From contig CAJUNB010000038.1 of NCBI GenBank assembly GCA_910587635.1, positions 22,725 to 86,724 on the forward strand: a DNA stretch of 64,000 nucleotides. The letters run 5' to 3'. Within the stretch, counting starts at the first letter, position 1; each line of letters begins with the position of its first letter. Positions 8,900 through 17,876 of the stretch are shown here, in pieces. The DNA comes from an uncultured Lachnospiraceae bacterium (lineage in GTDB: Bacteria; Bacillota; Clostridia; Lachnospirales; Lachnospiraceae). The translations under genes and the position numbers were made by a program. A model generated the notes under the pieces. It saw nothing but the letters and a program-made list of their open reading frames with translations, had not been told where the DNA came from and did not search any database.

Positions 8900-11179
8900 T
8901 CAGTTTACTACTCCCTCTGTGGGATTGGGATAGTATCTCCATTCATCAGTTTCTCCAAAACGTCCGTAGCTTTCCGTCTTTGCCATAATGGGAATCGTCA
9001 GGGAATCCGATACAATACTGTCCTTTAAAAGATAAACAGTTTTTCCCTGTTCCATTCGAAAGACACCGGTGTTATCAATACCTGCCACAAAAGTTTCTCC
9101 TGGTGCCAAAATCTGTTGTGGCAGTTGGAAGTTGATGAGACGGGCAGGGATATTATTGGCAAGTCTGTACTGGCTTATATCCACATCCTCTGCGGAAGCG
9201 TTGTACAGTTCAATCCATGCTTTTGTATCGTCTGTATATACTTCACTGATCAGCAGACTGCCATCTTCTTGTATGCTGGGAACAGTTACGAGTTCCACAG
9301 TGATCTTGCCGTCTTGGATGAAAGAGGCGTCCAGTGTGACTTCGGGAGAAGTTATTTTCTTTCCGTTGATGAGCCAATGAGAAAAGGATTTGTGGCTGTT
9401 ACAAACAGGAGAGAGCGTCATTGGATAATCTCCATAATAGGTGCCTCGAAAGTCTTCGTCAGAGGAGATCAGCTGTGTTGTACTGAATCGGATAGACGTA
9501 CCGCTTTCCGGAGCTTTAACAGATAATATATAGGGATATTCAGGAGCAAAAGTATCCTGAATAAATCCCCGGACTTTTTCTTTTCTGGCAATGGCGCTTT
9601 CTTTCAGCAAAGTTACATTTTGCTGTCGCTTTGCCTCGTCTTTCGGTGTATAGAAATAGGAAGCAATGATTTGAAAATCACTGTTTGCCGTATTGATGAC
9701 TTCGTCCAGATGCTCCGGGTCAAACAGTCCACTGTTCATCAGATCGCACAGTGTATTGAGAAAACTTGTTTTGTATTCCTGAATCTGAATGAGAGAACCC
9801 ATAACAGTCCCGTCTTCTTTGATATTTTTAAAGTAAGCCGTCCACAGATCGTCGTCATAACGAAAATCCCATGTGCAGTCCAGATCGTTAATGAAGAAAC
9901 GGTATTTTCCATCGGAATAGAGCTTTTCGGATGTTTCCTTTGTATAGCGCCAGATGGCGTAATTTTTTTTCGGAAAGTCCGTATTATTGACAAGTACCTG
10001 GAAAGCATAGTAAGAAAACATATCGTCGACGGATACAAGCTCTTCGAGTTTTTCCTGGTTGCTTTCCTCTAAAATAGGGGAGGATTCCACATCAGGATAA
10101 CTGTAGTACAAGTCCTCGTATCCTCCCTGCTTGGTACAGGCTCTTTCTGTATCTTTATAGATCTCCAGGAAATCTTTCCCGATCAGGGTCTTTACAGATG
10201 TATTATGTTTATTGTATGTGTCCTGGAGTTGTGCAACACTGTAGAGTTCACCGTTTAAAAAGACCATGACGGGACGTGCTCCTGCCACCATATAACCCGC
10301 TTCGTCCGCCAGACGGCTGCCTACATTCCAGCGAAGCATGGTACCCCGTTGTTCTGTATTGGCAGCGCCGGCATTATATTCATTGCCGCCGTTGCGGAAT
10401 ACCAGATTATTGAAGTCCTGTATATGGGGAAACTGGGTGCCCCTTGTATTGTAATAATGAAAAAAGTCATAGCTAAATGTTTCATGCAGGGGATCATATT
10501 CTTTACCTGCAAGAATTTTCAGTGAATAGGGATAATGGGTCATGGATCCATGGTCCCCATCTACACACAGACCGATATTCTGGCTGATGACATTGGCACC
10601 GTCCGGTTCGAAAATATCGATATGGGCATCCCGGATCCAGTCGTCTCCGCGTTGTTTGCAGTTTTGCTTCTCGAACCATTTCCAGTCTGCTTCTGTCGGG
10701 CCGCAATCTGCCATCGGATAGAGAATACCGTTCTCTGATGAGTATAATCCCTCTGCGTCCGATGTAATAGAAACAACGAGGGCATTGGTCCAGATACCGA
10801 TATTTTTTCCTATGAAATAGGATGCGGTATAAGGACCACTTATAATATTTTGATTGTGATCGGAAACGATGGCTTTTATAACAATATTCTTCACGGCATT
10901 TTCCGCATTGTATATAAGAGGAGAAGTATAGAGGGGAGAAGATGCAGTGGGCGTACTTCCGTCCAGCGTATAGTGGATTTCCAGTTGATCTGTGTGGGAA
11001 GAGAGGGTCAGTTCTACCTAGATGTCATTCTGGTAGAAACCGTTTTCCAGAGAAAAAGAAAACAGGCCGTCAGTTTCCGGGAACATATATGCCGAATAGA
11101 GAGGCGTATGTAATAACAGAAAACAAAATAAAAGAATACTGGAGATAACAATAAGAGTTGCTTTTGCGTATTTGGACAT
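8900..11179 (-). pseudogene. CotH/lamin-tail surface protein interrupted by one in-frame TAG
   Basis: From ATG at 11179 the frame encodes a signal-anchor (residues about 5-30, ILLFCFLLLHTPLYS), then LENGFYQNDI, and meets TAG at 11018-11020 (codon 54). The same frame goes on without other stops to TGA at 8900, 759 codons in all. The sequence after the stop (VELTLSS, HYTLDGSTPT, YTSPL) completes the chitobiase-C/Fn3-like repeat usual at the start of these proteins, so the TAG breaks a single domain. Next comes a CotH kinase-like domain (about 130-540; FFINDLDCTWDF holds the metal-binding Asp residues) and a C-terminal lamin-tail domain (LLISEVYTDDTKAWIELYN). A GTG at 10894 could restart translation but would lose the export signal. 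Sequencing error, recent nonsense mutation and amber readthrough are all possible. Confidence 0.8.
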
Positions 11180-11243
11180 AATATGAGCGGGCTTCCTTTC
11201 TGTTTATCCCCATATATGTGATGCTGTTGTTTGCATGAAAACT

Positions 11244-11702
11244 TCAATAGAAATTTGCAACGACAAAAGCGATGAGAATACCAAGTATGGCGCCGGCAAG
11301 TACCTGAAGCGGTGTATGACCGATAAATTCTTTCAGCCGGTCTTCCATACTGACCCCTTTTCCCATACGGGAAAAAAGTTCCATCATTTCGTTGAGTACC
11401 TTGGCCTGAATACCTGTCTCCCGTCTGACACCGATGGCATCATACATGACTACAATAGCAAAAAAGGCGGCTATGGCAAATTCAAAACTGGCACTGCCAT
11501 ACCGGATACAAGTGGAGGTGGCAAGAGCGCATACGGTAGAAGAATGAGAGCTGGGCATGCCGCCGCTTCCTACCATTCGTTCTGCCACAAAAGATTTTGT
11601 CAGGGCAGTATGGATAATCGTTTTTAGAAACTGTGCGATCAGCCAGCCCAATCCGGCAGATATAAAAATTTCATTATTGGCAATTCCGCTGAAAAAATTC
11701 AT
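11244..11702 (-). CDS. Divergent PAP2-family membrane protein (DUF212/YuiD-like)
   Basis: 152 residues from ATG at 11702. An in-frame ATG at 11741 would place the start inside the hairpin at 11725-11750 and is less likely. The sequence has the family features: GSGGMPSSHSSTV resembles the PAP2 phosphatase histidine motif, MYDAIGVRRETG follows, and the C-terminus is a hydrophobic helix. The family is widespread in Firmicutes and plants; no reaction is firmly established. It lies 64 bp upstream of the broken CotH gene on the same strand and may share its transcript. Confidence 0.9.
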   Translation of the reverse strand: MNFFSGIANNEIFISAGLGWLIAQFLKTIIHTALTKSFVAERMVGSGGMPSSHSSTVCALATSTCIRYGSASFEFAIAAFFAIVVMYDAIGVRRETGIQAKVLNEMMELFSRMGKGVSMEDRLKEFIGHTPLQVLAGAILGILIAFVVANFY

Positions 11703-11724
11703 TCTGTTCTCTCGCTCTTTTTTT

Positions 11725-11750
11725 ACAGGAAATTGCTTCACATTTCCTGT
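11725..11750. repeat. Hairpin related to the 8842-8886 element
   Basis: The arms 11725-11733 (ACAGGAAAT) and 11742-11750 (ATTTCCTGT) pair perfectly around an 8-bp loop with T-run and A-run flanks. Core and loop resemble the inverted repeat at 8842-8886, so two relatives of one small element bracket the CotH/DUF212 pair. Confidence 0.7.
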
Positions 11751-11784
11751 AGTATAAAAAATAGATGTGCTGTTCGCACGCGTC

Positions 11785-11804
11785 GAATCGCGAGGACGCG
11801 ATTC
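11785..11804. repeat. 8-bp perfect hairpin
   Basis: GAATCGCG (11785-11792) and CGCGATTC (11797-11804) pair around the loop AGGA in the gap before gmd. No T-run follows. Function unknown. Confidence 0.55.
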
Positions 11805-11905
11805 TTGTTATAAGTTTACTACCATTTTTACAGAGATTCAAGTGATTATAGTTAAATTATGAATGACAAAGGCAATCCGTAATATAATATGATTAATGTC
11901 ACCCC

Positions 11906-11935
11906 TTGTCAATAGACAGTGTGTGCTGGTATACT
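11906..11935 (+). promoter_or_regulatory. Sigma-A type promoter for the gmd operon
   Basis: TTGTCA (11906-11911) and TATACT (11930-11935) with an 18-bp spacer lie about 56 bp before the gmd start. This is the best candidate for the main promoter of the long plus-strand glycan operon. Confidence 0.6.
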
Positions 11936-11991
11936 ACAAAAGAAGGAAAAACAGGAAATTAGTGGATAAAAATATAAAAGGAGAACGGAAC

Positions 11992-13068
11992 ATGAACAGT
12001 ATAGCATTAATTACGGGAATTACCGGACAGGACGGCAGCTATCTGGCTGAGTTTTTGCTGGAAAAAGGTTATGAGGTGCATGGGCTGATACGCAGACACA
12101 GTATTTCCAATACGGCGAGGATCGATCACCTGATTGCATCTGACTATCATAAGGTGAAGTTTTTTTTACATTTTGCAGATATGACGGACTCCAGCAATCT
12201 GATGCGTCTGATTGCGGAAATCCGTCCTACAGAAGTATATAATCTGGCAGCCCAGTCTCATGTGGGCATTTCCTTTGAAGTACCGGAATATACGGCAGAT
12301 GCCACAGGGACAAGCACATTGAAACTGCTGGAAGCGATTCGGGTCAATGGCGGAAGCTGCCGGTATTATCAGGCATCCACATCGGAGCTGTTTGGCGGAC
12401 TGCCGGAGACGGCGCCTCAGAGTGAAAAGACGCCTTTTTACCCAAAGAGCCCTTACGGAGTAGCCAAGTTGTATTCTTACTGGATTACGGTAAATTATCG
12501 GGAATCTTACAATATGTATGCTTGTAATGGTATTTTGTTTAATCATGAATCACCCAGGAGGGGTGAAAACTTTGTCACAAGAAAAATAACGCTCGCCATT
12601 GCAAATATTGTTGCCGGAAAACAGGAAAAACTTTCCCTTGGCAATATGAATGCCAAACGTGACTGGGGCTATGCTGGAGACTATGTGGAAGGTATGTGGC
12701 TGATGCTGCAACAGGACAAGCCGGGAGACTATGTACTTGCCACAAATGAGACCCATACGGTGAGAGAGTTCGTGGAGGCCGCTTTTGCAGAGCTGGGAAT
12801 CAAGATCGGCTGGGAAGGAGAAGGCATCCATGAAAGAGGGATTGACCGAAAAAGCGGGAAAGTGCTTGTAGATGTCAATCCTGAGTTTTACCGTCCTGCG
12901 GAAGTGGAGTTTTTATGGGGAAATTCTGAAAAAGCAGAAAAAGAGCTTGGCTGGAGACGGAAGGTGGACTTCAAACAGTTGGTGGCTATGATGATGGACA
13001 GTGACATGAAAGAAATTACAGGCATGGATTGCAGAGGATACAGAGAAAAGGCAGGACAGGGTGATTAA
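11992..13068 (+). CDS. gmd: GDP-mannose 4,6-dehydratase
   Basis: 358 residues from ATG at 11992, which has AAAGGAGAACGG upstream; a longer in-frame extension to 11896 lacks homology-like sequence. It makes GDP-4-keto-6-deoxymannose from GDP-mannose. Visible motifs: ALITGITGQDGSYLAEFL (NADP-binding Rossmann loop), the catalytic Ser-Thr region STSELFG, and YGVAKLYSYW with the YxxxK pair. NHESPRRGENFVTRKIT is a hallmark of Gmd. Its stop overlaps the start of fcl by 8 bp, so the two GDP-fucose enzymes are coupled. Confidence 0.96.
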   Translation: MNSIALITGITGQDGSYLAEFLLEKGYEVHGLIRRHSISNTARIDHLIASDYHKVKFFLHFADMTDSSNLMRLIAEIRPTEVYNLAAQSHVGISFEVPEYTADATGTSTLKLLEAIRVNGGSCRYYQASTSELFGGLPETAPQSEKTPFYPKSPYGVAKLYSYWITVNYRESYNMYACNGILFNHESPRRGENFVTRKITLAIANIVAGKQEKLSLGNMNAKRDWGYAGDYVEGMWLMLQQDKPGDYVLATNETHTVREFVEAAFAELGIKIGWEGEGIHERGIDRKSGKVLVDVNPEFYRPAEVEFLWGNSEKAEKELGWRRKVDFKQLVAMMMDSDMKEITGMDCRGYREKAGQGD

Positions 13069-14026
13069 AGTGAACAAAAGTAAAATTGAAAAGTCAGATA
13101 AAATCTATGTAGCCGGCCACAGAGGGCTGGTAGGAAGTGCCATTGTACGGGGACTGAAAAGGCAGGGATACCAAAATATCGTCGGTAGAACCCATAAAGA
13201 GCTGGAACTGACAGAGCAGGCACAGGTCAGAGACTTTTTTGAAAAAGAGAAACCGGACGTGGTGGTATTGGCGGCTGCAAAAGTGGGAGGTATCAATGCC
13301 AATAATACGGCGCCGGCAGATTTTGCCTATGAAAATATGCAGGTACAGTGCAATGTTATCAAATGCTGTCACGATCATCATGTGAAGAAACTGTTGTTTC
13401 TCGGCAGTACGTGTATTTATCCGAAGTTGGCACCACAGCCTATACCGGAAAATGCATTGCTCACCGGGCCTCTCGAGAGCACCAATGAAGGCTATGCGAT
13501 CGCTAAGATCGCCGGGCTGGAAATGTGCAAATATTATAAACGTCAGTATGGAGATGACTTTATCAGTTGTATGCCTACAAATCTGTACGGGCCCTATGAT
13601 AATTACGATCTGAGGGGCTCTCATGTAATGCCGGCGATGATTCGTAAATTTCATGAAGCAAAGGTATCCGGTGCTCCTACCGTAGAGCTATGGGGAACGG
13701 GGACGCCTCTGCGAGAATTTCTCTATGTGGATGATATGGCGGACGCCTGCATTTATTTACTAGAGCATTATAGCGGAGAAGAGCACGTCAATATCGGAAC
13801 GGGGAAAGAACTGACAATTGCCGACCTTGCCGGACTTGTAAAAAAGACAGTGGGATACGAGGGGGAGATTGTCTGGAACAGTGATATGCCGGACGGTACA
13901 CCGAGAAAACTGACAGATGTGTCGAAACTGCATGGGATTGGCTGGACACACAAAGTAGAGTTGGAAGAGGGAATAAAACTTGCCTACGACTGGTTCCGGG
14001 AAAATGTAGAAAGTGCAAGGATGTAA
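13061..14026 (+). CDS. fcl: GDP-L-fucose synthase
   Basis: 321 residues, starting at GTG 13061 (or GTG 13070) inside the end of gmd. The epimerase-reductase converts the Gmd product to GDP-L-fucose with NADPH. Seen: AGHRGLVGSAIVRGL (nucleotide-binding loop), LGSTCIYPK with the catalytic Ser and Cys, and EGYAIAKIAG carrying the YxxxK pair. Length and motifs match Fcl/WcaG. With manC directly downstream the three genes form a full GDP-mannose to GDP-fucose route. No fucosyltransferase is recognisable by motif alone among the local glycosyltransferases. Confidence 0.95.
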   Translation: MIKVNKSKIEKSDKIYVAGHRGLVGSAIVRGLKRQGYQNIVGRTHKELELTEQAQVRDFFEKEKPDVVVLAAAKVGGINANNTAPADFAYENMQVQCNVIKCCHDHHVKKLLFLGSTCIYPKLAPQPIPENALLTGPLESTNEGYAIAKIAGLEMCKYYKRQYGDDFISCMPTNLYGPYDNYDLRGSHVMPAMIRKFHEAKVSGAPTVELWGTGTPLREFLYVDDMADACIYLLEHYSGEEHVNIGTGKELTIADLAGLVKKTVGYEGEIVWNSDMPDGTPRKLTDVSKLHGIGWTHKVELEEGIKLAYDWFRENVESARM

Positions 14027-14042
14027 TGGAGAAAGATAAAGT

Positions 14043-15101
14043 ATGAAGCGATATGGAATTATAATGGCGGGCGGCAGTGGTACGAGGTTCTGGCCGTTGA
14101 GCAGAAGAAAGATGCCGAAACAGTTTTTGAATGTAACAGGAAAAGATGCCATGGTAAATGAGACGATAGACCGTCTCTTTCCTGTCATTGAAAAAGAAGA
14201 TATTTTTATAGTAACGGGGAAAGATCAGGCGGAACTGACAGATAGGACTGTAAATGGCCGTCTTTCTAAAAGTCATATTCTGGCTGAGCCTGCTGCACGC
14301 AATACGGCTGCCTGTGTCGGTTATGCAGCTATGGAGCTCATAAGGAAATATGGCGATGGTATTATGGGTATTTTTTCTTCAGACCATTATATTAAAGACG
14401 AGGCAGGCTTCAGAGCAGTGCTGGAGCGGGCTGTGGAAGAGGCGGAAAAATCGGACAGTCTTGTGACCATTGGAATTAAGCCCTATTTTCCTGCCACCGG
14501 TTACGGTTACATTAAAAGAAAAGACGCAGAGAGCCTGGAAGTGGAAGAATTTGTAGAGAAACCGGATCAGGAAACAGCTGAGAAATATCTGGAATCAGGG
14601 AATTATCTGTGGAACAGCGGCATGTTTGTCTGGAAAGCATCTGTTATCCTGAAACAGTTCGAAAAGCTTTTGCCAGATATTTATGGGTATCTTATGGAAA
14701 TTGGCGAAAGTATGGGGACGGAAAAGGAAAGAGATACCATTGAAGCAGTATATCCAAAGATTCCAAAGATTTCCATTGACTATGGAATTATGGAGAGAGC
14801 AGAAAATGTACTTGTGCTGGAAGGGGATTTCGGCTGGAACGATGTAGGCAGTCTGGATGCAATAGAGATATTGCATGAGACAGATGAGAATGGCAATGTC
14901 ATCTGTGGAGAAAGCGTGAGTCTGGATGCCAAAAACTGTATCAGCTTTGGAACAGATAAGCTGATTGCCCTTTTGGGGGTATCGAATTTGATTGTCGCAG
15001 AGACGAAGGATACAGTTCTTGTTTGTGAAAAGAGCAGAGCACAGGATGTAAAAAAGATCGTGGAACGGCTGGAGGCCGACGGAAAAGAGCAGTATTTGTA
15101 A
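14043..15101 (+). CDS. manC: Mannose-1-phosphate guanylyltransferase
   Basis: 352 residues. It makes GDP-mannose from mannose-1-phosphate and GTP, feeding Gmd. The pyrophosphorylase signature GGSGTRFWPLSRRKMPKQF is at residues about 10-28, FVEKPDQ is the sugar-binding motif, and GDFGWNDVGSL is the metal/phosphate site. It is of the short ManC type without the phosphomannose isomerase domain, so mannose-6-phosphate must come from elsewhere in the genome. GGAGAAAG precedes the ATG, 16 bp after fcl. Confidence 0.95.
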   Translation: MKRYGIIMAGGSGTRFWPLSRRKMPKQFLNVTGKDAMVNETIDRLFPVIEKEDIFIVTGKDQAELTDRTVNGRLSKSHILAEPAARNTAACVGYAAMELIRKYGDGIMGIFSSDHYIKDEAGFRAVLERAVEEAEKSDSLVTIGIKPYFPATGYGYIKRKDAESLEVEEFVEKPDQETAEKYLESGNYLWNSGMFVWKASVILKQFEKLLPDIYGYLMEIGESMGTEKERDTIEAVYPKIPKISIDYGIMERAENVLVLEGDFGWNDVGSLDAIEILHETDENGNVICGESVSLDAKNCISFGTDKLIALLGVSNLIVAETKDTVLVCEKSRAQDVKKIVERLEADGKEQYL

Positions 15102-15131
15102 ACTGTACGAAAGGGAAACAGCAAAAATAAA

Positions 15132-16787
15132 ATGATACTGTTTATATTATGTGTAACGGTAGTTCCTGTGCTTGCGGGACTTGCCTGTATGAGACTGAAA
15201 AGAGAAAAGGAAACGATGACCCTGACGGAAGCCTATATGATGGGATTGCTTGTTTTGTTTCTGTTGGGGGAAGTCGCTGCCTGCCTGGTGATCAAACTGG
15301 ATGGAAGCTTTTCTTTCTATTGCAAAATACTATCGGGGGCAGTCATTGTCTGGTGCCTGCTCTCTGTACTGTTGGGCTGGAAAATGGGTAAGGAGCTGTT
15401 GCGCCATGTTCCGGTCTTTTTTAGATTGAGAGAGGGAACTCGTCACCCCAGACGGAGGATAGTGGAATGGGCAGTTCTCATCGCGTTGATTGCCGTGCAG
15501 GCAGGAGGATATTTTCTGTTTGTGCCGGAGACAGGAAGCGATACGATGGCAGAGACAATAGGGGTGACGTTGATGAGCGATACGGTATTCCAGTATAATC
15601 CGGTCACCGGAATGGCATTGGAGTATGGTATGTACCCGATTTATAAATTGGCTTCTCTGCCTCTTTTATACAGTAGTCTGTGCAGGCTTTGCGGACTGCC
15701 ACTGCAGACGTTTCTGTTTTTTTTGCTCCCTTTTTGGATGATTCTCATAAACTTAGGAGTTATGTCTGTCTGGAGTAATATTCTGATAGAAGAATCTGTA
15801 GGGGAATATAAAGAGAAACGGCGTCTGTTCCTGATCTTTATCAGTCTGCTGATCGTTATGGGAGACAGTGAAAAAACATCATTTGCTTGGTTATTGCTGC
15901 ACAGTGGATGGAGAGGAACGACGGCTGTCGCCGCTTTTGTCATTCCTTTTGGTGTCTACATAGCCTATACCATGTTTCAAAAGAAAGAATGGATATTCGG
16001 AAGTGTGGGAATTTTTCTGTCTCTGTGTGGCTTTGTCTTTACGAGACCTTTGCGTTTGCCAGAAAGTTTTGCTTTTACAGGACAGGATACGGGCAGACAA
16101 TGGGGGATGCTCTTACTCGTTGTGATAGGATTGTACCTCGCCAGAGAGAAAGCAAAGAAACGCTGGAAACTGCAGGAAGCGGTATTTCTAGGTATGTGCC
16201 TGATGCTCAGTCTGATATCCGGGAGCACTTTTGCCTATCTGGGCGTCGGCTATGTCATGACCTGCCTGTGGGGAATTGCGGAAGAAAGAAAAAAGGGGAC
16301 TTCTCTATTTGTTGGATTTTTTATTGCGATCTGTATGGCCGGTACGGTACTTCCCTTTCATGGGAATGCGTTAAAAAAGTGGCATGTTTCGGAAGCGGAT
16401 CTGGAAATTCAGGATAAAATTACACAATATGCGGGAAATTATGAAGGGACAGTTATGCTTGTGGCACCTGAGCACGTTATGGAACAGGCGAGACTGCAAA
16501 ATGACAATATCATACTGCCCTATGGAAAGGATCTGTGGTATGGCTTTACGTGGTATGGAAAAAAATCCTGTAATCAGGAAATTGCAGATGTGTATACAGA
16601 AAAGGAAGTCATGCTGTATGAGCAGATGAAAGTGGACTATAAACAGCCGGATACGATGGCGGCTTTGGTGTCAGAAACTGATTGCCGACTTCTCGTACTG
16701 CGGGAAGAGATGAGTGAAGAAGCAAAGGCGCAGTATGGATGGCACATGGCTGAAAAGACAGAAGGGTATGCTATTTACTATAAATAG
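15132..16787 (+). CDS. Large polytopic membrane protein, GT-C-like, function unknown
   Basis: 551 residues with about 11-12 predicted hydrophobic helices up to residue about 420 and a soluble C-terminal tail of about 130 residues. The tail has alternating beta/alpha character and Tyr/Trp-rich runs (LWYGFTWYGKKS). The overall plan (many helices, large first outer loop, soluble tail) resembles membrane-embedded lipid-sugar-dependent glycosyltransferases (GT-C) and related DUF proteins found in Firmicute polysaccharide loci, but no catalytic motif is certain. A DPM1-like GT2 that could supply a polyprenyl-phosphate sugar follows at 16936. Similar in plan to the proteins at 39224 and 42162. Confidence 0.75.
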   Translation: MILFILCVTVVPVLAGLACMRLKREKETMTLTEAYMMGLLVLFLLGEVAACLVIKLDGSFSFYCKILSGAVIVWCLLSVLLGWKMGKELLRHVPVFFRLREGTRHPRRRIVEWAVLIALIAVQAGGYFLFVPETGSDTMAETIGVTLMSDTVFQYNPVTGMALEYGMYPIYKLASLPLLYSSLCRLCGLPLQTFLFFLLPFWMILINLGVMSVWSNILIEESVGEYKEKRRLFLIFISLLIVMGDSEKTSFAWLLLHSGWRGTTAVAAFVIPFGVYIAYTMFQKKEWIFGSVGIFLSLCGFVFTRPLRLPESFAFTGQDTGRQWGMLLLVVIGLYLAREKAKKRWKLQEAVFLGMCLMLSLISGSTFAYLGVGYVMTCLWGIAEERKKGTSLFVGFFIAICMAGTVLPFHGNALKKWHVSEADLEIQDKITQYAGNYEGTVMLVAPEHVMEQARLQNDNIILPYGKDLWYGFTWYGKKSCNQEIADVYTEKEVMLYEQMKVDYKQPDTMAALVSETDCRLLVLREEMSEEAKAQYGWHMAEKTEGYAIYYK

Positions 16788-16844
16788 ACAATTTTTCCAA
16801 ATGGTGCTATACTGCACGTAGGCCATGAGCAGGAACTCATTTAA

Positions 16845-16903
16845 ATTCGCCCGGATGGGCATCAGTAATGTGCGGAGCACATTATGGGAGGAGTCCTGAT
16901 GTC
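16845..16903 (+). repeat. Dispersed two-hairpin element, copy A
   Basis: First hairpin GCCC/GGGC (near 16849-16860), second hairpin TAATGTGC/GCACATTA (16866-16873 with 16877-16884, loop GGA), then a GGGAGGAGTCCTGATGTC tail. Related copies occur at 30714-30772 (same strand) and 60889-60930 (opposite strand). It sits in the 148-bp gap before a GT2 gene. Confidence 0.75.
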
Positions 16904-16935
16904 AGGTGCAAAGGAAATGAAACCAGGAGCGGATC

Positions 16936-17868
16936 ATGAAATTATTGAGTGTAGTCGTTCCCTGTTACAATGAAGAGGAGAATGTATCCTATTTTTATGA
17001 AGAACTGATGAAGCAGGAAGCAGCTCTGAAGGAGCGGGATATTCGACTGGAGCTGATTTACGTGGATGACGGTTCTGGTGACAGGACGGCCGAGGAAGTC
17101 AAAAAACTGCACAATGTGGATAAAAGAGTTCATCTTGTATCTTTTTCCAGAAATTTTGGGAAAGAGGCAGGAATCTATGCCGGTTTGAAAAAAGCGGCAG
17201 GAGATTATGTGGTACTGATGGATGCGGATCTGCAGGATCCGCCTTCTTTGCTGCCGGAAATGCTGCACTATCTGGAAGAAGAGGGATATGATTCTGTTGC
17301 TACCAGGCGGGTGACACGAAAAGGAGAGCCTGTAATCCGTTCTTTTTTTGCCAGGAGATTTTATCGGTTGATGAAACGGATTTCCCATACGGAAATCGTG
17401 GATGGCGCCAGAGATTACCGGCTGATGAAGCGGCCCGTAGTGGATGCGATTCTGTCCATGACGGAATATAACCGGTTTACAAAAGGTATCTTTGGCTGGG
17501 TGGGATTTCGGACGAAATGGCTGGAATATGAAAATATCGAACGGACAAAGGGCGAGACAAAGTGGAATTTCTGGAAGCTTTTTTTGTACTCCCTGGATGG
17601 GATTCTGGCTTTTTCCACGATGCCGCTTGCTTTTGTATCGGTTCTGGGTCTTGTTTTCTGTTTACTGGCTTTCGTCCTCATTTTATTTACGATTGTCAGG
17701 ACAGCCATATTTGGAGATCCCACATCGGGCTGGCCATCTCTCGTATGTATTATTTCCCTGATCAGCGGAGTACAGCTACTCTGTCTGGGAATTGTGGGAC
17801 AATATTTGTCAAAGATGTATATGGAAGTGAAAAACAGACCAATTTATTTGATAAAGGAAGAGTTTTAA
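16936..17868 (+). CDS. GT2 glycosyltransferase, DPM1/GtrB-like with two C-terminal membrane helices
   Basis: 310 residues. The GT-A domain opens LLSVVVPCYNEEENV, with the metal-binding site MDADLQDPP (around residue 98) and RDYRLMKR; two hydrophobic helices follow at about 228-255 and 265-290. This is the form that moves a sugar from a nucleotide donor to undecaprenyl phosphate at the inner face of the membrane. A GT-C-like membrane protein lies just upstream at 15132, so a GtrB-type donor plus membrane transferase pair is plausible. The donor sugar cannot be read from sequence. Confidence 0.88.
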   Translation: MKLLSVVVPCYNEEENVSYFYEELMKQEAALKERDIRLELIYVDDGSGDRTAEEVKKLHNVDKRVHLVSFSRNFGKEAGIYAGLKKAAGDYVVLMDADLQDPPSLLPEMLHYLEEEGYDSVATRRVTRKGEPVIRSFFARRFYRLMKRISHTEIVDGARDYRLMKRPVVDAILSMTEYNRFTKGIFGWVGFRTKWLEYENIERTKGETKWNFWKLFLYSLDGILAFSTMPLAFVSVLGLVFCLLAFVLILFTIVRTAIFGDPTSGWPSLVCIISLISGVQLLCLGIVGQYLSKMYMEVKNRPIYLIKEEF

Positions 17869-17876
17869 ACTGTCTT

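Noticed and set aside
9620..10072. 150-codon plus-strand frame within the CotH gene
   Set aside because: It lies antisense to a conserved protein domain and has no own ribosome site or family.
11244..11741. Longer DUF212 start at 11741
   Set aside because: The first 13 codons fall in the hairpin element and are not like the family's start.
11896..11991. N-terminal extension of Gmd
   Set aside because: It covers the likely promoter and leader, and the real start at 11992 has a good ribosome site and the family N-terminus.
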